Shown: positions 38,127 to 46,846 of the stretch, one piece after another
Layout: each line of letters starts with the position of its first letter
How positions within the stretch are numbered: the stretch's first letter is position 1
Assembly: GCF_018223745.1 (NCBI RefSeq)
Contig: NZ_CP073653.1
Span: 2,756,001 to 2,820,000, forward strand
Direction of reading: 5' to 3'
From: Clostridium beijerinckii
Lineage (GTDB): Bacteria > Bacillota > Clostridia > Clostridiales > Clostridiaceae
DNA: 64,000 bases
Program-made: the position numbers and the translations under genes
Notes under the pieces: generated by a model
Databases searched by the model: none
What the model saw: the letters and a program-made list of their open reading frames with translations, nothing else
What the model was told of the DNA's origin: nothing

Positions 38127-38732
38127 GTGGAAATTAAAGAAAAAATTTTAAAGTCATCTATCAAACTATTTATGGAAAATGGTTTTTTTGAAGTGTCTAT
38201 TAGAGATATTTTTAAACAAATTAACATAAATAAAAGTGCTTTTTATAAGTATTTTAAAAGTAAAGATGAGCTTATATATAAAGTGATAGAAGAGTTTTGT
38301 TCTCCATACTTTGATGAAATTATAGGCGCTACCAATTTATGCAATGAATCCGCAAAAAAAAAGCTGAAAACAATTTTTATAAAATATTGTGGAATAATAC
38401 CATATTTAAAAAAGATTCTAAATATAAATAAATTTAACTATATTGCTGTCACATTTATAACAATTGAAGGATTAAAAAGTTACGAAAATAAAAATTTAGT
38501 AAATGATTTTAACCATAGATTATTGGAAGGGATAGACAATGTTGTAGAAGAAGGAAAAGAATTAGGTGAGGTTTTGCCAGAAATTGATTCTCTATCTACA
38601 TCAAAGAGTATTGTGTCGATGTTGCAAAGTTCTATGGTCCTTTGGGCAATGAATCAAAATATCGATATAAATTTATTATTCAAAACTAATTTTAAATATT
38701 TGTGGAAAAGTATCGGAGTAAGTCCAATTTAA
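38127..38732 (+). CDS. TetR/AcrR-family transcriptional regulator
   Basis: Regulator of 201 residues: N-terminal helix-turn-helix (KILKSSIKLFMENGF...SIRDIFKQININKSAFYKYF, about 5-45) and a helical ligand domain. GTG 38127 is the start, with AGGGAG 12 bases upstream. It lies 364 bp after the TolC-like gene, separated by two hairpins, so it is probably its own unit. Ligand unknown. Confidence 0.88.
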   Translation: MEIKEKILKSSIKLFMENGFFEVSIRDIFKQININKSAFYKYFKSKDELIYKVIEEFCSPYFDEIIGATNLCNESAKKKLKTIFIKYCGIIPYLKKILNINKFNYIAVTFITIEGLKSYENKNLVNDFNHRLLEGIDNVVEEGKELGEVLPEIDSLSTSKSIVSMLQSSMVLWAMNQNIDINLLFKTNFKYLWKSIGVSPI

Positions 38733-38746
38733 ATCAATCTTAAAGC

Positions 38747-38795
38747 AATAACTATATTTAAAGAGAGAATCTCTTTAAATATAGTTATTATCATT
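38747..38795. terminator. Bidirectional terminator
   Basis: A perfect 20-bp stem (38747-38766 with 38770-38789; arms AATAACTATATTTAAAGAGA) with a three-base loop, between convergent TetR and thioesterase genes. Confidence 0.85.
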
Positions 38796-38798
38796 TAT

Positions 38799-39188
38799 TT
38801 AGCAATTTTTAGTTTTTCTCATAAAATCTTCTGAGTTTACAATAAACCTTATATGAGAACCTTTTCCGATAGTACCTTGGTCATCACTTGCTTCCACATC
38901 AAAAAATAATTTTTTTCCATCTACTTTTGTAAGGGTAGATTTGCATTTTATATTTGCGCCAATTGGAGATGATTTAATATGTTTGACACTCATGTCAATT
39001 CCCACTGTAGTATAACCACTTGGAAGTTCCTCTATTACTAAACTTTTTGATACATTTTCCATTAGAGCAATCATAGCAGGGGTCGCATAGACCTCTAGAT
39101 CACCTGATCCCATTTTTATAGCTGTTTCATTTTCTGTAACTTTAAACTCTTTGATATATGAAGTACCTTCATTTAAATTAAATTCCAT
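38799..39188 (-). CDS. Thioesterase-like hotdog protein (FlK type)
   Basis: Hotdog-fold protein of 129 residues resembling the fluoroacetyl-CoA thioesterase-like family. Visible segments: YATPAMIALMENVS (active-site helix with Glu), LPSGYTTVGIDMSVKH, and the last strands GKGSHIRFIV. Likely hydrolyses an acyl-CoA, possibly as a housekeeping clearance enzyme. ATG 39188 is preferred, preceded by GAGGAG; the upstream TTG 39209 overlaps that site. Monocistronic. Confidence 0.85.
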   Translation of the reverse strand: MEFNLNEGTSYIKEFKVTENETAIKMGSGDLEVYATPAMIALMENVSKSLVIEELPSGYTTVGIDMSVKHIKSSPIGANIKCKSTLTKVDGKKLFFDVEASDDQGTIGKGSHIRFIVNSEDFMRKTKNC

Positions 39189-39504
39189 CGAACAAATTTC
39201 TCCTCTCAATAAATATAGATTGATTATTAAATATGTTTCATTATAATAATTTTATAGTACTAAATATTTTCATACTTTTCAAGAATAATAAAAATTGGTA
39301 AGGATTAAGAAAAAGATTGTAGTTTTTTAAAGAGAGGTTTTTAATATTAAAATAAAACATTTTTTTAATATTTATGGTTTTAAGTATAAATTGTTTTAAA
39401 GTTAAAAAGGAAAATTTATGAAAATTAAATATGAAACATAATAAAAAAGTGAGTAAGAAACTAAAACAATTATATTTCAAAGGTATATTAGAAATTGTTA
39501 ATAA

Positions 39505-39544
39505 AAAATAACTAGCAGATTAAATTCTACTAGTTATTTTTTCT
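39505..39544 (-). terminator. Terminator of the 49-codon small gene
   Basis: AATAACTAG/CTAGTTATT with T runs on both sides, 56 bp beyond the stop of the minus-strand small gene at 39600. The stretch 39210-39504 shows only weak reading frames without ribosome sites. Confidence 0.7.
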
Positions 39545-39599
39545 ATATGCACACGTAAATATTTACTATTAATAAGTTGTTTATATTAAAAATATAATT

Positions 39600-39749
39600 T
39601 TATCGCCTCAATTTATCTTCGCAAATATCTCTGTTAGAAGATGGAGGAGTTACACGAACATATGCATATTCAGGAGCTTTATACCCTGGACCATATATCA
39701 AAAATTCGATAATTTTCTTAGCAAAAGCCTTAGAGAGTATTTTTTTCAT
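39600..39749 (-). CDS. Small basic protein (49 aa), unknown
   Basis: Starts MKKILSKAFAKKIIEF, an amphipathic basic helix, followed by a Pro/Tyr-rich middle (YGPGYKAPEYAYVRVTPP) and a charged end with a single cysteine (DICEDKLRR). AAGGAG lies nine bases before ATG 39749, and a terminator follows, so it forms a complete small transcription unit. The layout (amphipathic helix, short core, charged tail) loosely recalls AgrD-type peptides, but the core cysteine of those is missing. Not recognised. Confidence 0.55.
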   Translation of the reverse strand: MKKILSKAFAKKIIEFLIYGPGYKAPEYAYVRVTPPSSNRDICEDKLRR

Positions 39750-39969
39750 TTAACATCACTCCTTACCTATATGTTATATTAATTATATTGGAATATTCGG
39801 AAAATTGCAACATTTTATTAATAAATAATAATTATTATCCAGTATAATACATTTTTTTTGTAGAATAAAAAAGCATAATAGTTTTTTGTTCCACTCTTAT
39901 TATAAATCTATGTTGTATAGGTTAGATTTATTAATTTTTTCCTATAGTAAATTTTATTTATGCCACTAG

Positions 39970-40126
39970 ATGATAAATAGCGAGTATAATTCCAATGATG
40001 ATTTATTAAAAGAAGAAATTAGAAAGTTACATAAGAATTTAACTTCTATTATTTCCCTTCATATCCATAGTAAATCAATTGATTGAAAATGACATTAATT
40101 GTATAATTTTAGATGAGTTGATTTGA
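39970..40126 (+). pseudogene. Possible broken Spo0E-like aspartyl-phosphatase gene
   Basis: A 38-codon frame (MINSEYNSNDDLLKEEIRK...) stops at TGA, but in the next frame, ten bases on, the sequence reads ENDINCIILDELI then stop. Helix-helix shape and the ILDELI ending resemble the short Spo0E family, which dephosphorylates Spo0A~P and ends in an LDxLI signature. One extra base would explain the break. No good ribosome site is present, so this is tentative. The rest of 39750-40181 shows nothing recognised. Confidence 0.3.
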
Positions 40127-40181
40127 AGCGGATTAAAAAATAAGTAAGCACTTAATGAAAATTAAAAGGAGAATGATCCAT

Positions 40182-41642
40182 GTGAATATTAGAAAGAAAC
40201 TTACTTCATTTATACTTGTTTTATTAACTAGTATAAGTTTTGGACAAGTGATAAATGTACAAGCTACAACTACTGATTCAACTGTAGTATCTAGCAATAC
40301 TGTTAGCAATATATCAGATGAAATTCCTAATCCAGGTATACCTGAAAATAAGCCAAGTGAATTAAATGTTATTTATAAATATAGTACCCAAGATATTGTA
40401 AATAGTAGTGATGGAAAAGTTAACATAACATCAACTATTGGGTGGAAAAAAGAGAATGGATACTGGTATTACTATAAATCAGATAATACAAGAGCAACTG
40501 GGTGGATAAAACCAGATAACAAGTGGTATCATTTAAAATACGATGGAAGAATGGTAACTGGATGGTTTAATGTCAATGGCATATGGTATTATTTAGATCA
40601 ATCAGGCAGTATGGTTACTGGTTGGAGGAAATTAGATAACGTTTGGTATTTCTTAAACGGTTCAGGGGCCATGGTAACAGGACTAAATAAAATTGATAAT
40701 AAAATTTACATGTTTTATAGTAGTGGTGAAATGGCTACAGGATGGTATAAATCAGGTGATAATTGGTATTACTCTAGCAGTAGTGGAAGCATGGCAACTG
40801 GATGGATTAAAGATAATGGAACTTGGTATTATTTATATGATACTGGTGCAATGGCTAAAGGATGGGTTAATATTGATGAAAAGTGGTATTATTTAAAATC
40901 TAGTGGAGCAATGTCAACAGGATGGATAAATTCTGGAAGTGATACTTATTATTTAGATAAATCATCTGGAGCTTTAGTTACAAATTCTACAATAGATGGC
41001 TATAAAATCGGTTCTGATGGCAAGAAGATAGGGCCAGGAAATCCAGTCAATAATAATTCTGATACTTTATTAAAAGGTATAGATATTAGTCACTACAATG
41101 GGGACATAGATTTTAAAAGAGTCAAAGCTTCAGGGATCCAATGTGTATACATAAAAGCTACAGAAGGGACAACCTATGTGGATAATTATTTGGGAATTAG
41201 TTATAGTGGTGCTCAAAATGCTGGATTAAATACAGGTTTTTATCATTTTTTAGTTGGGACAAGCTCTCCTGAAACACAAGCACGTAATTTTTACAATAAC
41301 ATAAAGGATAAGCAGAATGACCTAAAACCTGCTTTGGATATAGAACAAGATGGATTTGATGTCATGGGTTATGCATTAAGGTTCATAGATGAATTCAAAA
41401 AATTAAGTAATATGGACATTTGTATATATACATATTCAGATTTTATAAAAAATAATTTAGATAGTAGATTATCTAAATATACATTATGGGAAGCAAATTA
41501 TTATAAGAGTCCATTTAACTTACCAGCTAATAGTGTATGGAATTCTAGAGCAGGACATCAATATACAGATAAAGGTGTTATCGATGGAATCTATGGAGAT
41601 GTAGACTTAGATGAATTTACACAAGATATTCTTAGCAATTAA
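40182..41642 (+). CDS. GH25 lysozyme with cell-wall-binding repeats
   Basis: Secreted muramidase of 486 residues: signal peptide (about 1-29, ending VQA), about nine 20-residue aromatic wall-binding repeats (GWFNVNGIWYYLDQSGSMVT type, about 95-295), then a C-terminal glycoside hydrolase 25 domain (about 305-485). Catalytic acids are visible in GIDISHYNG and ALDIEQDG. It cleaves the MurNAc-GlcNAc bond of peptidoglycan. GTG 40182 is chosen because AAAGGAGA lies before it; the in-frame ATG 40155 has none. Followed by a terminator. Confidence 0.93.
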   Translation: MNIRKKLTSFILVLLTSISFGQVINVQATTTDSTVVSSNTVSNISDEIPNPGIPENKPSELNVIYKYSTQDIVNSSDGKVNITSTIGWKKENGYWYYYKSDNTRATGWIKPDNKWYHLKYDGRMVTGWFNVNGIWYYLDQSGSMVTGWRKLDNVWYFLNGSGAMVTGLNKIDNKIYMFYSSGEMATGWYKSGDNWYYSSSSGSMATGWIKDNGTWYYLYDTGAMAKGWVNIDEKWYYLKSSGAMSTGWINSGSDTYYLDKSSGALVTNSTIDGYKIGSDGKKIGPGNPVNNNSDTLLKGIDISHYNGDIDFKRVKASGIQCVYIKATEGTTYVDNYLGISYSGAQNAGLNTGFYHFLVGTSSPETQARNFYNNIKDKQNDLKPALDIEQDGFDVMGYALRFIDEFKKLSNMDICIYTYSDFIKNNLDSRLSKYTLWEANYYKSPFNLPANSVWNSRAGHQYTDKGVIDGIYGDVDLDEFTQDILSN

Positions 41643-41679
41643 ATGTTTCACCCAAAAAGCAAGCAAAGCAGCTTAAAAG

Positions 41680-41708
41680 AAAAGCTATCCTTAAAGGATG
41701 GCTTTTTT
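41680..41708 (+). terminator. Terminator after GH25 gene
   Basis: AAAAGCTATCC pairs with GGATGGCTTTTTT (one wobble). Confidence 0.88.
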
Positions 41709-41865
41709 ATATGCCTCAAAACGAAAAAATTATTTATTATAATCAATTAATATTATTGCAATAGAATTTTTTTATTAATTAACAAAGGAATTTACTGAAA
41801 GTTTTCACCATAATATTGTAACTTTTTTGTAACGCTTTTAGTTTAAAAATCTTTTATACTTTAGA

Positions 41866-42206
41866 TAGAGATAACCACACTAAGACCTGAACTTATGCAT
41901 ATAACTTGCCGAAATGAATAACATACTTTTGTTCCAGTTTCTGGGTAATTTTCATGGGGGATTCTAAGGCTATAAAGTTGCAACCAAAGTGCTAGCCTCA
42001 AAGAACAAGCGCTCACAGAGAAAGTTCGAAGAACGAAATATAAAATTTCGATTCTCACTTTTTGAACTAGCACATTTGGAACAACTTATAGCCAAGAATC
42101 ACATCCATCAAAATTACCAATGAAACATTCCACAAAAGTATATTACTTATTTCTAGTTGGAATATATTTCATAGTTTAAGTATAGTTTATGATTGCGTTA
42201 TCTATA
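41866..42206. repeat. Long-hairpin element, copy B (~341 bp)
   Basis: Second copy of the element at 15025-15366, same orientation, roughly 93 % identical by eye. The right end GTTATCTATA (42197-42206) is unchanged; the left end is TAGAGATAAC, one mismatch to a perfect terminal repeat. The central 41960-42115 part is almost invariant between copies, the outer arms less so. It sits between the GH25 gene and a lipoprotein gene. Nothing else is recognised from 41709 to 42298. Confidence 0.8.
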
Positions 42207-42298
42207 GGATAAAAAAATACTAAAGTATATATATTTTGAACTTCTAAGTAGATTAATTATATACAAAAAAATAATAAAAATTGGTTAGGAGAATAATT

Positions 42299-43000
42299 AT
42301 GATAAATAAAATTCAAAAGAGATTTAAATTGTTGTTTTCAGCAGCTATAATATGTGCTATCACTATAAGTTCTGCAAGCATAGTGGGGTGTAGTCCTAAA
42401 AAGTCATCTGAAATAAATGCTGAAAATAAAGAAGTGTCAGTTGAGAAAGTTTCAGAAAATAGTAATCAAGCAGAAGCTGAAAAAATATCAGAAGAAGTAG
42501 TCAGCATTGAAAAATCTGCTAATAATGAGGATAATAAAGAAATAGTAGCTTCACAAGTAAAAAAGAAAAATGATTCAGTAAAAATAATTGAAGATAGCAA
42601 GTCTATGGATGCCTCAAAGTCGGATAATGGAAAGAATAATTTTACAGAATATATGAATATATTAGGTTTTAGTAAAGATGAACTTATAAGTACATTAAAT
42701 GAAAAGCCAAGTTCTATAGGAGAAGGTGGAGTGGAATTTAAAAAAGCTGGTATTAGAGTTTGGTTTGATCAGAAAAATAATGATAAGGCAGAGCAAATCT
42801 TTACTATGAGAAATGATTTGAATTTAAATGGTGTAAAGATTGGTGATAAGATAAGTAGATTTAAAGAAGTTTTTGGAAATCCAGTTAGTGATAAAAGTGG
42901 AGATGCACATTTTAAGTATAAAAATATATTTTTGTCTGTAAATTATGATGCAAACACAGGACAAACCTATGCAATATATATTTTAAAGAATGATTTTTAG
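42299..43000 (+). CDS. Putative lipoprotein, unknown function
   Basis: 233 residues. Signal peptide with lipobox ending SIVGC (Cys near 31), a Glu/Lys/Ser-rich linker (about 35-115), and a C-terminal domain of about 115 residues starting FTEYMNILGFSKDELISTL, with GVKIGDKISRFKEVFGNP, which resembles the helix-sheet pattern of small lipoprotein domains. ATG 42299 has TAGGAGA upstream. It precedes the VCBS lipoprotein and two-component genes by 199 bp, and may be part of the same functional group. Not recognised further. Confidence 0.65.
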   Translation: MINKIQKRFKLLFSAAIICAITISSASIVGCSPKKSSEINAENKEVSVEKVSENSNQAEAEKISEEVVSIEKSANNEDNKEIVASQVKKKNDSVKIIEDSKSMDASKSDNGKNNFTEYMNILGFSKDELISTLNEKPSSIGEGGVEFKKAGIRVWFDQKNNDKAEQIFTMRNDLNLNGVKIGDKISRFKEVFGNPVSDKSGDAHFKYKNIFLSVNYDANTGQTYAIYILKNDF

Positions 43001-43199
43001 TAAATTAAAAACTACTTTCTTATTTTAAAATTATAGGATGATAGCTAAAAGCCAAGCATTGAAGCACAGGCATTTAGTGAAAATATAATAAAAACGTATA
43101 GTTAACATAAGAGCTAAAAATTATGGATATGAAGTAATTATATATCATGGATAAGGTAATACTAAATAATAACAGAATGAAAAATGGGGTGTATATGTT

Positions 43200-44453
43200 A
43201 TGAGAAAATATGCAAGAGTTATAATACTGATTATTTCTTTAGGAAGTATTATAACAGGCTGTGGGAATGTTGTAAACACAACTAGCTTAATTCAAGCCCC
43301 TATGCTCGAAAATGTAGAAGAAAATAAAATTAATAAAGAGCTAAAAGAAATTTTAACGCCTGGCAGTGAATTCTTAGTACCTAAGAATTCACAAGAAAAA
43401 CAAAGTATTTTTATAGATGATGTTGATAAAGACGGTAAAAATGAAGCATTTGTATTATATAGGAATATGAAAGAAAATAGACAAGTTCATCTATTAATGC
43501 TTAAAGAAGAAAATGAAAAATGGAATAAAGTACTTGATGTAGCCACTAATTTTAATATTCTTGATTATTTTACTCTTAAAGATCTTGATGGGGATGGGAA
43601 AAAAGAAGTGATTTTAGGTACTTCAGTATCAGATTCTGAACTAAGTAAACAGTTATTTATATATGAATTGAATGGAAAAGAATTAGTTAATAAAGTTAAT
43701 CGTACTTACGAATGGATAGATATATCTGATTACAATGAAGATAATAGACCTGATGTTATAATAATTGATGGAGAAATAGGTAAATCAAAAATAGCAGAAA
43801 TGTTTAATTATGAAAATAATCAATTAAAATCTCGCACGTTTGTGGGTCTAAATCCTGAGGGTGTAATTGAAAATGTCGTTAGTGGAAAATTAGCAGATGG
43901 GAATAATGCGTTATTCATTGATAGTGCATTAGGGGCCCATTCAATGTTAACTGAAATTGTTACTTGCGATAAGGGAAGATTTATTAAAATTGGAGATGAA
44001 AATGATGGTATTTTATTTAAGGCTTACCCATTATATAGTAGAGATATCAACAATGACGGTATTATAGATGTTGGAGGAATGTATATTCCTAAAGGTTTTG
44101 AAGATGCAGCGATGGCAGAAATCCCTTTTATTTATACTTACTCTGATTATAAAGAAGATGGAACACATGAAATTGTAGAAGAAAGATATACAGATAGTGT
44201 ACAGCATTTTTATATTACAATTTATTCCAAATGGCATGGTAAAGTTACAATTCAGAAGCTTGATCAAGGTGTTAGACTTATAGATAATGAAAGTCAGGAT
44301 AATTTATTTGAAGTAAAATGGATAAGCAAAAGTTCATATGGTGAGAACAAAACCAAGCTTGGAGAAACGAAGGATATTATATTTTATGATGATATTAAAG
44401 AAGAACAACCTATTTCAAAGGAAAATTTTCATTTACTTAAAGATGAATTTTAA
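43200..44453 (+). CDS. Lipoprotein with VCBS/FG-GAP-like calcium repeats
   Basis: 417 residues with a lipoprotein signal (lipobox IITGC, Cys near 21). Four Asp-rich repeats look like calcium-binding blades: DDVDKDGKNEAFVL, KDLDGDGKKEVILG, SDYNEDNRPDVIII and RDINNDGIIDVGG. The layout suggests an extracellular beta-propeller. The stop overlaps an ATG as TAATG leading into the response-regulator gene, so lipoprotein, regulator and kinase are co-transcribed; it may feed the kinase with an extracellular signal (inference). Confidence 0.8.
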   Translation: MRKYARVIILIISLGSIITGCGNVVNTTSLIQAPMLENVEENKINKELKEILTPGSEFLVPKNSQEKQSIFIDDVDKDGKNEAFVLYRNMKENRQVHLLMLKEENEKWNKVLDVATNFNILDYFTLKDLDGDGKKEVILGTSVSDSELSKQLFIYELNGKELVNKVNRTYEWIDISDYNEDNRPDVIIIDGEIGKSKIAEMFNYENNQLKSRTFVGLNPEGVIENVVSGKLADGNNALFIDSALGAHSMLTEIVTCDKGRFIKIGDENDGILFKAYPLYSRDINNDGIIDVGGMYIPKGFEDAAMAEIPFIYTYSDYKEDGTHEIVEERYTDSVQHFYITIYSKWHGKVTIQKLDQGVRLIDNESQDNLFEVKWISKSSYGENKTKLGETKDIIFYDDIKEEQPISKENFHLLKDEF

Positions 44454-44464
44454 TGGAGGAAAAT

Positions 44465-45151
44465 ATGGAAACAATTCTTGTTGTTGAGGATGAACTGTCA
44501 ATTAGAAGTTTTATCTGCCTAAATTTAAGAAAGAAAAAGTACGAAGTTCTAGAAGCTGAGAATGGAGAAGAGGCCTTATCTATTTTTAATAATAGAAAGA
44601 TTGATATTGTCTTATTAGATTTAATGCTCCCAGGAATTGATGGATTTGAGGTGTGTCAGAAAATTAGAGATATAAGTCAATCTGTTGGGATTATCATGTT
44701 AACGGCACGATCTCAGGAAGAAGATAGAGTAAAAGGTCTTGTAGAAGGAGCTGACGATTATTTACTAAAGCCATTTAGCATGGTTGAGCTAGAGGCAAGA
44801 ATTATTTCTTTAGCGCGAAGGTTGAATCATGTATATTCAAAGAAAGAAAGTTCAGTTATTAAATCAGGACCATTTGAGCTTGATGTAATAAATAAAAAAG
44901 TATCTCGCTTTGGAAAGGATATCAAAGTAACTCCAACAGAATATTGTTTGATTCAATTTTTAATAAATAATAAGAATAAGGTATTTACACGAAATGATAT
45001 TTTGGATGAAGTTTGGGGAATAAATTATATTGGTGATGAAAAAGTTGTCGATGTAAATATAAGACGTATACGAAGGAAAATAGAGAATGATCCATCAGCT
45101 CCAGAGTATTTATGCACGGATTGGGGATATGGGTACTTATGGAAGGAGTAA
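44465..45151 (+). CDS. OmpR/PhoB-family response regulator
   Basis: 228 residues: receiver domain with VVEDELS, phospho-acceptor in VLLDLMLPGIDGFE (near 52) and LKPFS, then winged-helix domain with VVDVNIRRIRRKI. ATG 44465 is preferred because GGAGGA precedes it; the ATG at 44453 overlaps the upstream stop. Co-transcribed with the lipoprotein upstream and kinase downstream (4-bp gap). Confidence 0.94.
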   Translation: METILVVEDELSIRSFICLNLRKKKYEVLEAENGEEALSIFNNRKIDIVLLDLMLPGIDGFEVCQKIRDISQSVGIIMLTARSQEEDRVKGLVEGADDYLLKPFSMVELEARIISLARRLNHVYSKKESSVIKSGPFELDVINKKVSRFGKDIKVTPTEYCLIQFLINNKNKVFTRNDILDEVWGINYIGDEKVVDVNIRRIRRKIENDPSAPEYLCTDWGYGYLWKE

Positions 45152-45155
45152 AACT

Positions 45156-46529
45156 ATGAAGCGAAGGATCATTGTTTACTTTATGATCATTAGTTTACTT
45201 ACATTAAGTCTTGTTATGATAGTATTTGGAATTGGAATAAGGCAATATTATTACCAAGGGATTGTTAATACATTTCAAAGTCAAGTAGAGGTAAATCCTT
45301 CTGTGCTAGCAAGAGAAACTAATTTTACTAATAAAAGCTTGGCGGAATTCAGTGATGAAATTATTAAAAATTATCAGATTAATGGATCTGAACTACAACT
45401 ATTAAAAAGAAATGGGAAATTAATTCAATCATCTACAGGTTTTTATGAAGATAAAACTTATTTGATAGATTCTGATGTATTGGATTTGAAAACCACATAT
45501 AAAATTGAGAAAAATTCATATTCAGGTCAAAAGATTATGGCAGTATATACACCTCTTGTTTTTGACGGGCAAGTATTAGGGATTTTGCGGTATACAACAT
45601 CCTTAACACAAGTAAATGCTTTAATTATTAATCTGTTGATTTATGGGATTATCATCTGCATTTTTATTGCTGTTATCGTGTTTTTTGTAAGTTTGCGTTT
45701 AGGGAATATAATTGTAGAACCATTAAATGATATTATCAATTTTACAAAGAAAATAGCAGAGGGAAAATACAAGGAAAAAATCAAAGATACTTATCCAAAT
45801 GAACTTGGAGAAATAGCAAAAACACTTAACTACATGGGCGATGAAATATTAAAAGCTGATCGTTTAAAGAATGATTTTATATCATCAATTTCTCATGAAC
45901 TTAGGACGCCTTTGACAGGGATTAAGGGATGGATTGAAACTATGCGGAATCCAGACGAATTATCGGCTGAGGAGTTTAAATTTGGTTTGGGAATTATTAA
46001 TGATGAATCAGATCGACTTATTAGCCTGGTGGAGAATCTTTTAGATTTTTCAAGATATCAGTCAGATCGAATTAAACTAATCTTATCTGATATCAAGATA
46101 GACAAAATTATTCGTGAAGTAACCTTCCAGCTTCAAAAGAAAGCAGAAAAAAAGGAAATTAAATTAGTGGTTGAAACGCACCCAGCAATTATTACAGCAG
46201 ATGGTGATAGATTGAGGCAAGTTATACTAAATGTATTAGATAACGCAATTAAGTTCTCATATAAAAATCGTAAAATCTATGTTATTCAATCAGTTAGCGA
46301 AGAGTACATTTTAATTAAAATTAGCGATACAGGTATTGGAATTAAAAAAGAGGATATAAATCATGTTATGGAGTCATTCTATAAAATTGATCCTAAATCT
46401 ATTGGCGCAGGACTTGGATTGGTTATTTCTAGCAATATTGTAGATATGCATAATGGCATTCTTAAAATTGATAGTGAATATGGGAAGGGAACAACAGTGA
46501 CAATTTCACTTCCGTTAGCAAAAGTTTAA
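45156..46529 (+). CDS. Sensor histidine kinase
   Basis: 457 residues: helix (about 7-29), extracellular sensor loop of about 130 residues, second helix (about 160-185), HAMP (185-240), HisKA with SISHELRTPLTGIKGW (near 243-258) and an ATPase domain with NVLDNAIKFS, DTGIGI and GAGLGLVIS. ATG 45156 follows GGAAGGAG; upstream in-frame ATGs lie inside the regulator gene. Resembles PhoR/ResE-type kinases. Confidence 0.94.
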   Translation: MKRRIIVYFMIISLLTLSLVMIVFGIGIRQYYYQGIVNTFQSQVEVNPSVLARETNFTNKSLAEFSDEIIKNYQINGSELQLLKRNGKLIQSSTGFYEDKTYLIDSDVLDLKTTYKIEKNSYSGQKIMAVYTPLVFDGQVLGILRYTTSLTQVNALIINLLIYGIIICIFIAVIVFFVSLRLGNIIVEPLNDIINFTKKIAEGKYKEKIKDTYPNELGEIAKTLNYMGDEILKADRLKNDFISSISHELRTPLTGIKGWIETMRNPDELSAEEFKFGLGIINDESDRLISLVENLLDFSRYQSDRIKLILSDIKIDKIIREVTFQLQKKAEKKEIKLVVETHPAIITADGDRLRQVILNVLDNAIKFSYKNRKIYVIQSVSEEYILIKISDTGIGIKKEDINHVMESFYKIDPKSIGAGLGLVISSNIVDMHNGILKIDSEYGKGTTVTISLPLAKV

Positions 46530-46566
46530 ATTCTACGTAAATTATTAGATTAAATTAATAATTATT

Positions 46567-46606
46567 AGCTGAAATTTTAGGTAATATATAAAATTTCAGC
46601 TTTAAT
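46567..46606 (+). terminator. Terminator after kinase gene
   Basis: AGCTGAAATTTTA pairs perfectly with TAAAATTTCAGCT, then TTTAATTTT. The stretch 46607-46846 holds only a possible extended -10 (TGTTATAAT near 46610-46618). Confidence 0.8.
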
Positions 46607-46846
46607 TTTGTTATAATGATTTATACAGTGGTAAGTTTTATGATATAAAAGAAAAATATAAAGTAGTTATTACTAAAATAACTAATAAATTTGAATTTAC
46701 TATACTTATGATAAAATATATGTTTCAACAATAAATCTATACTTAAAGCTTTAGTAAGTCAGACACTCAATTAAGGATAGATGTAGAAACTTAATTGTGA
46801 CATAAATATATTTATAATGAGATATTTGTTTTAAGGAGTAATTTTT

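Noticed and set aside
39241..39480. 79-codon minus-strand frame rich in Phe and Leu
   Set aside because: Low-complexity AT-rich sequence without a ribosome site; looks like chance.
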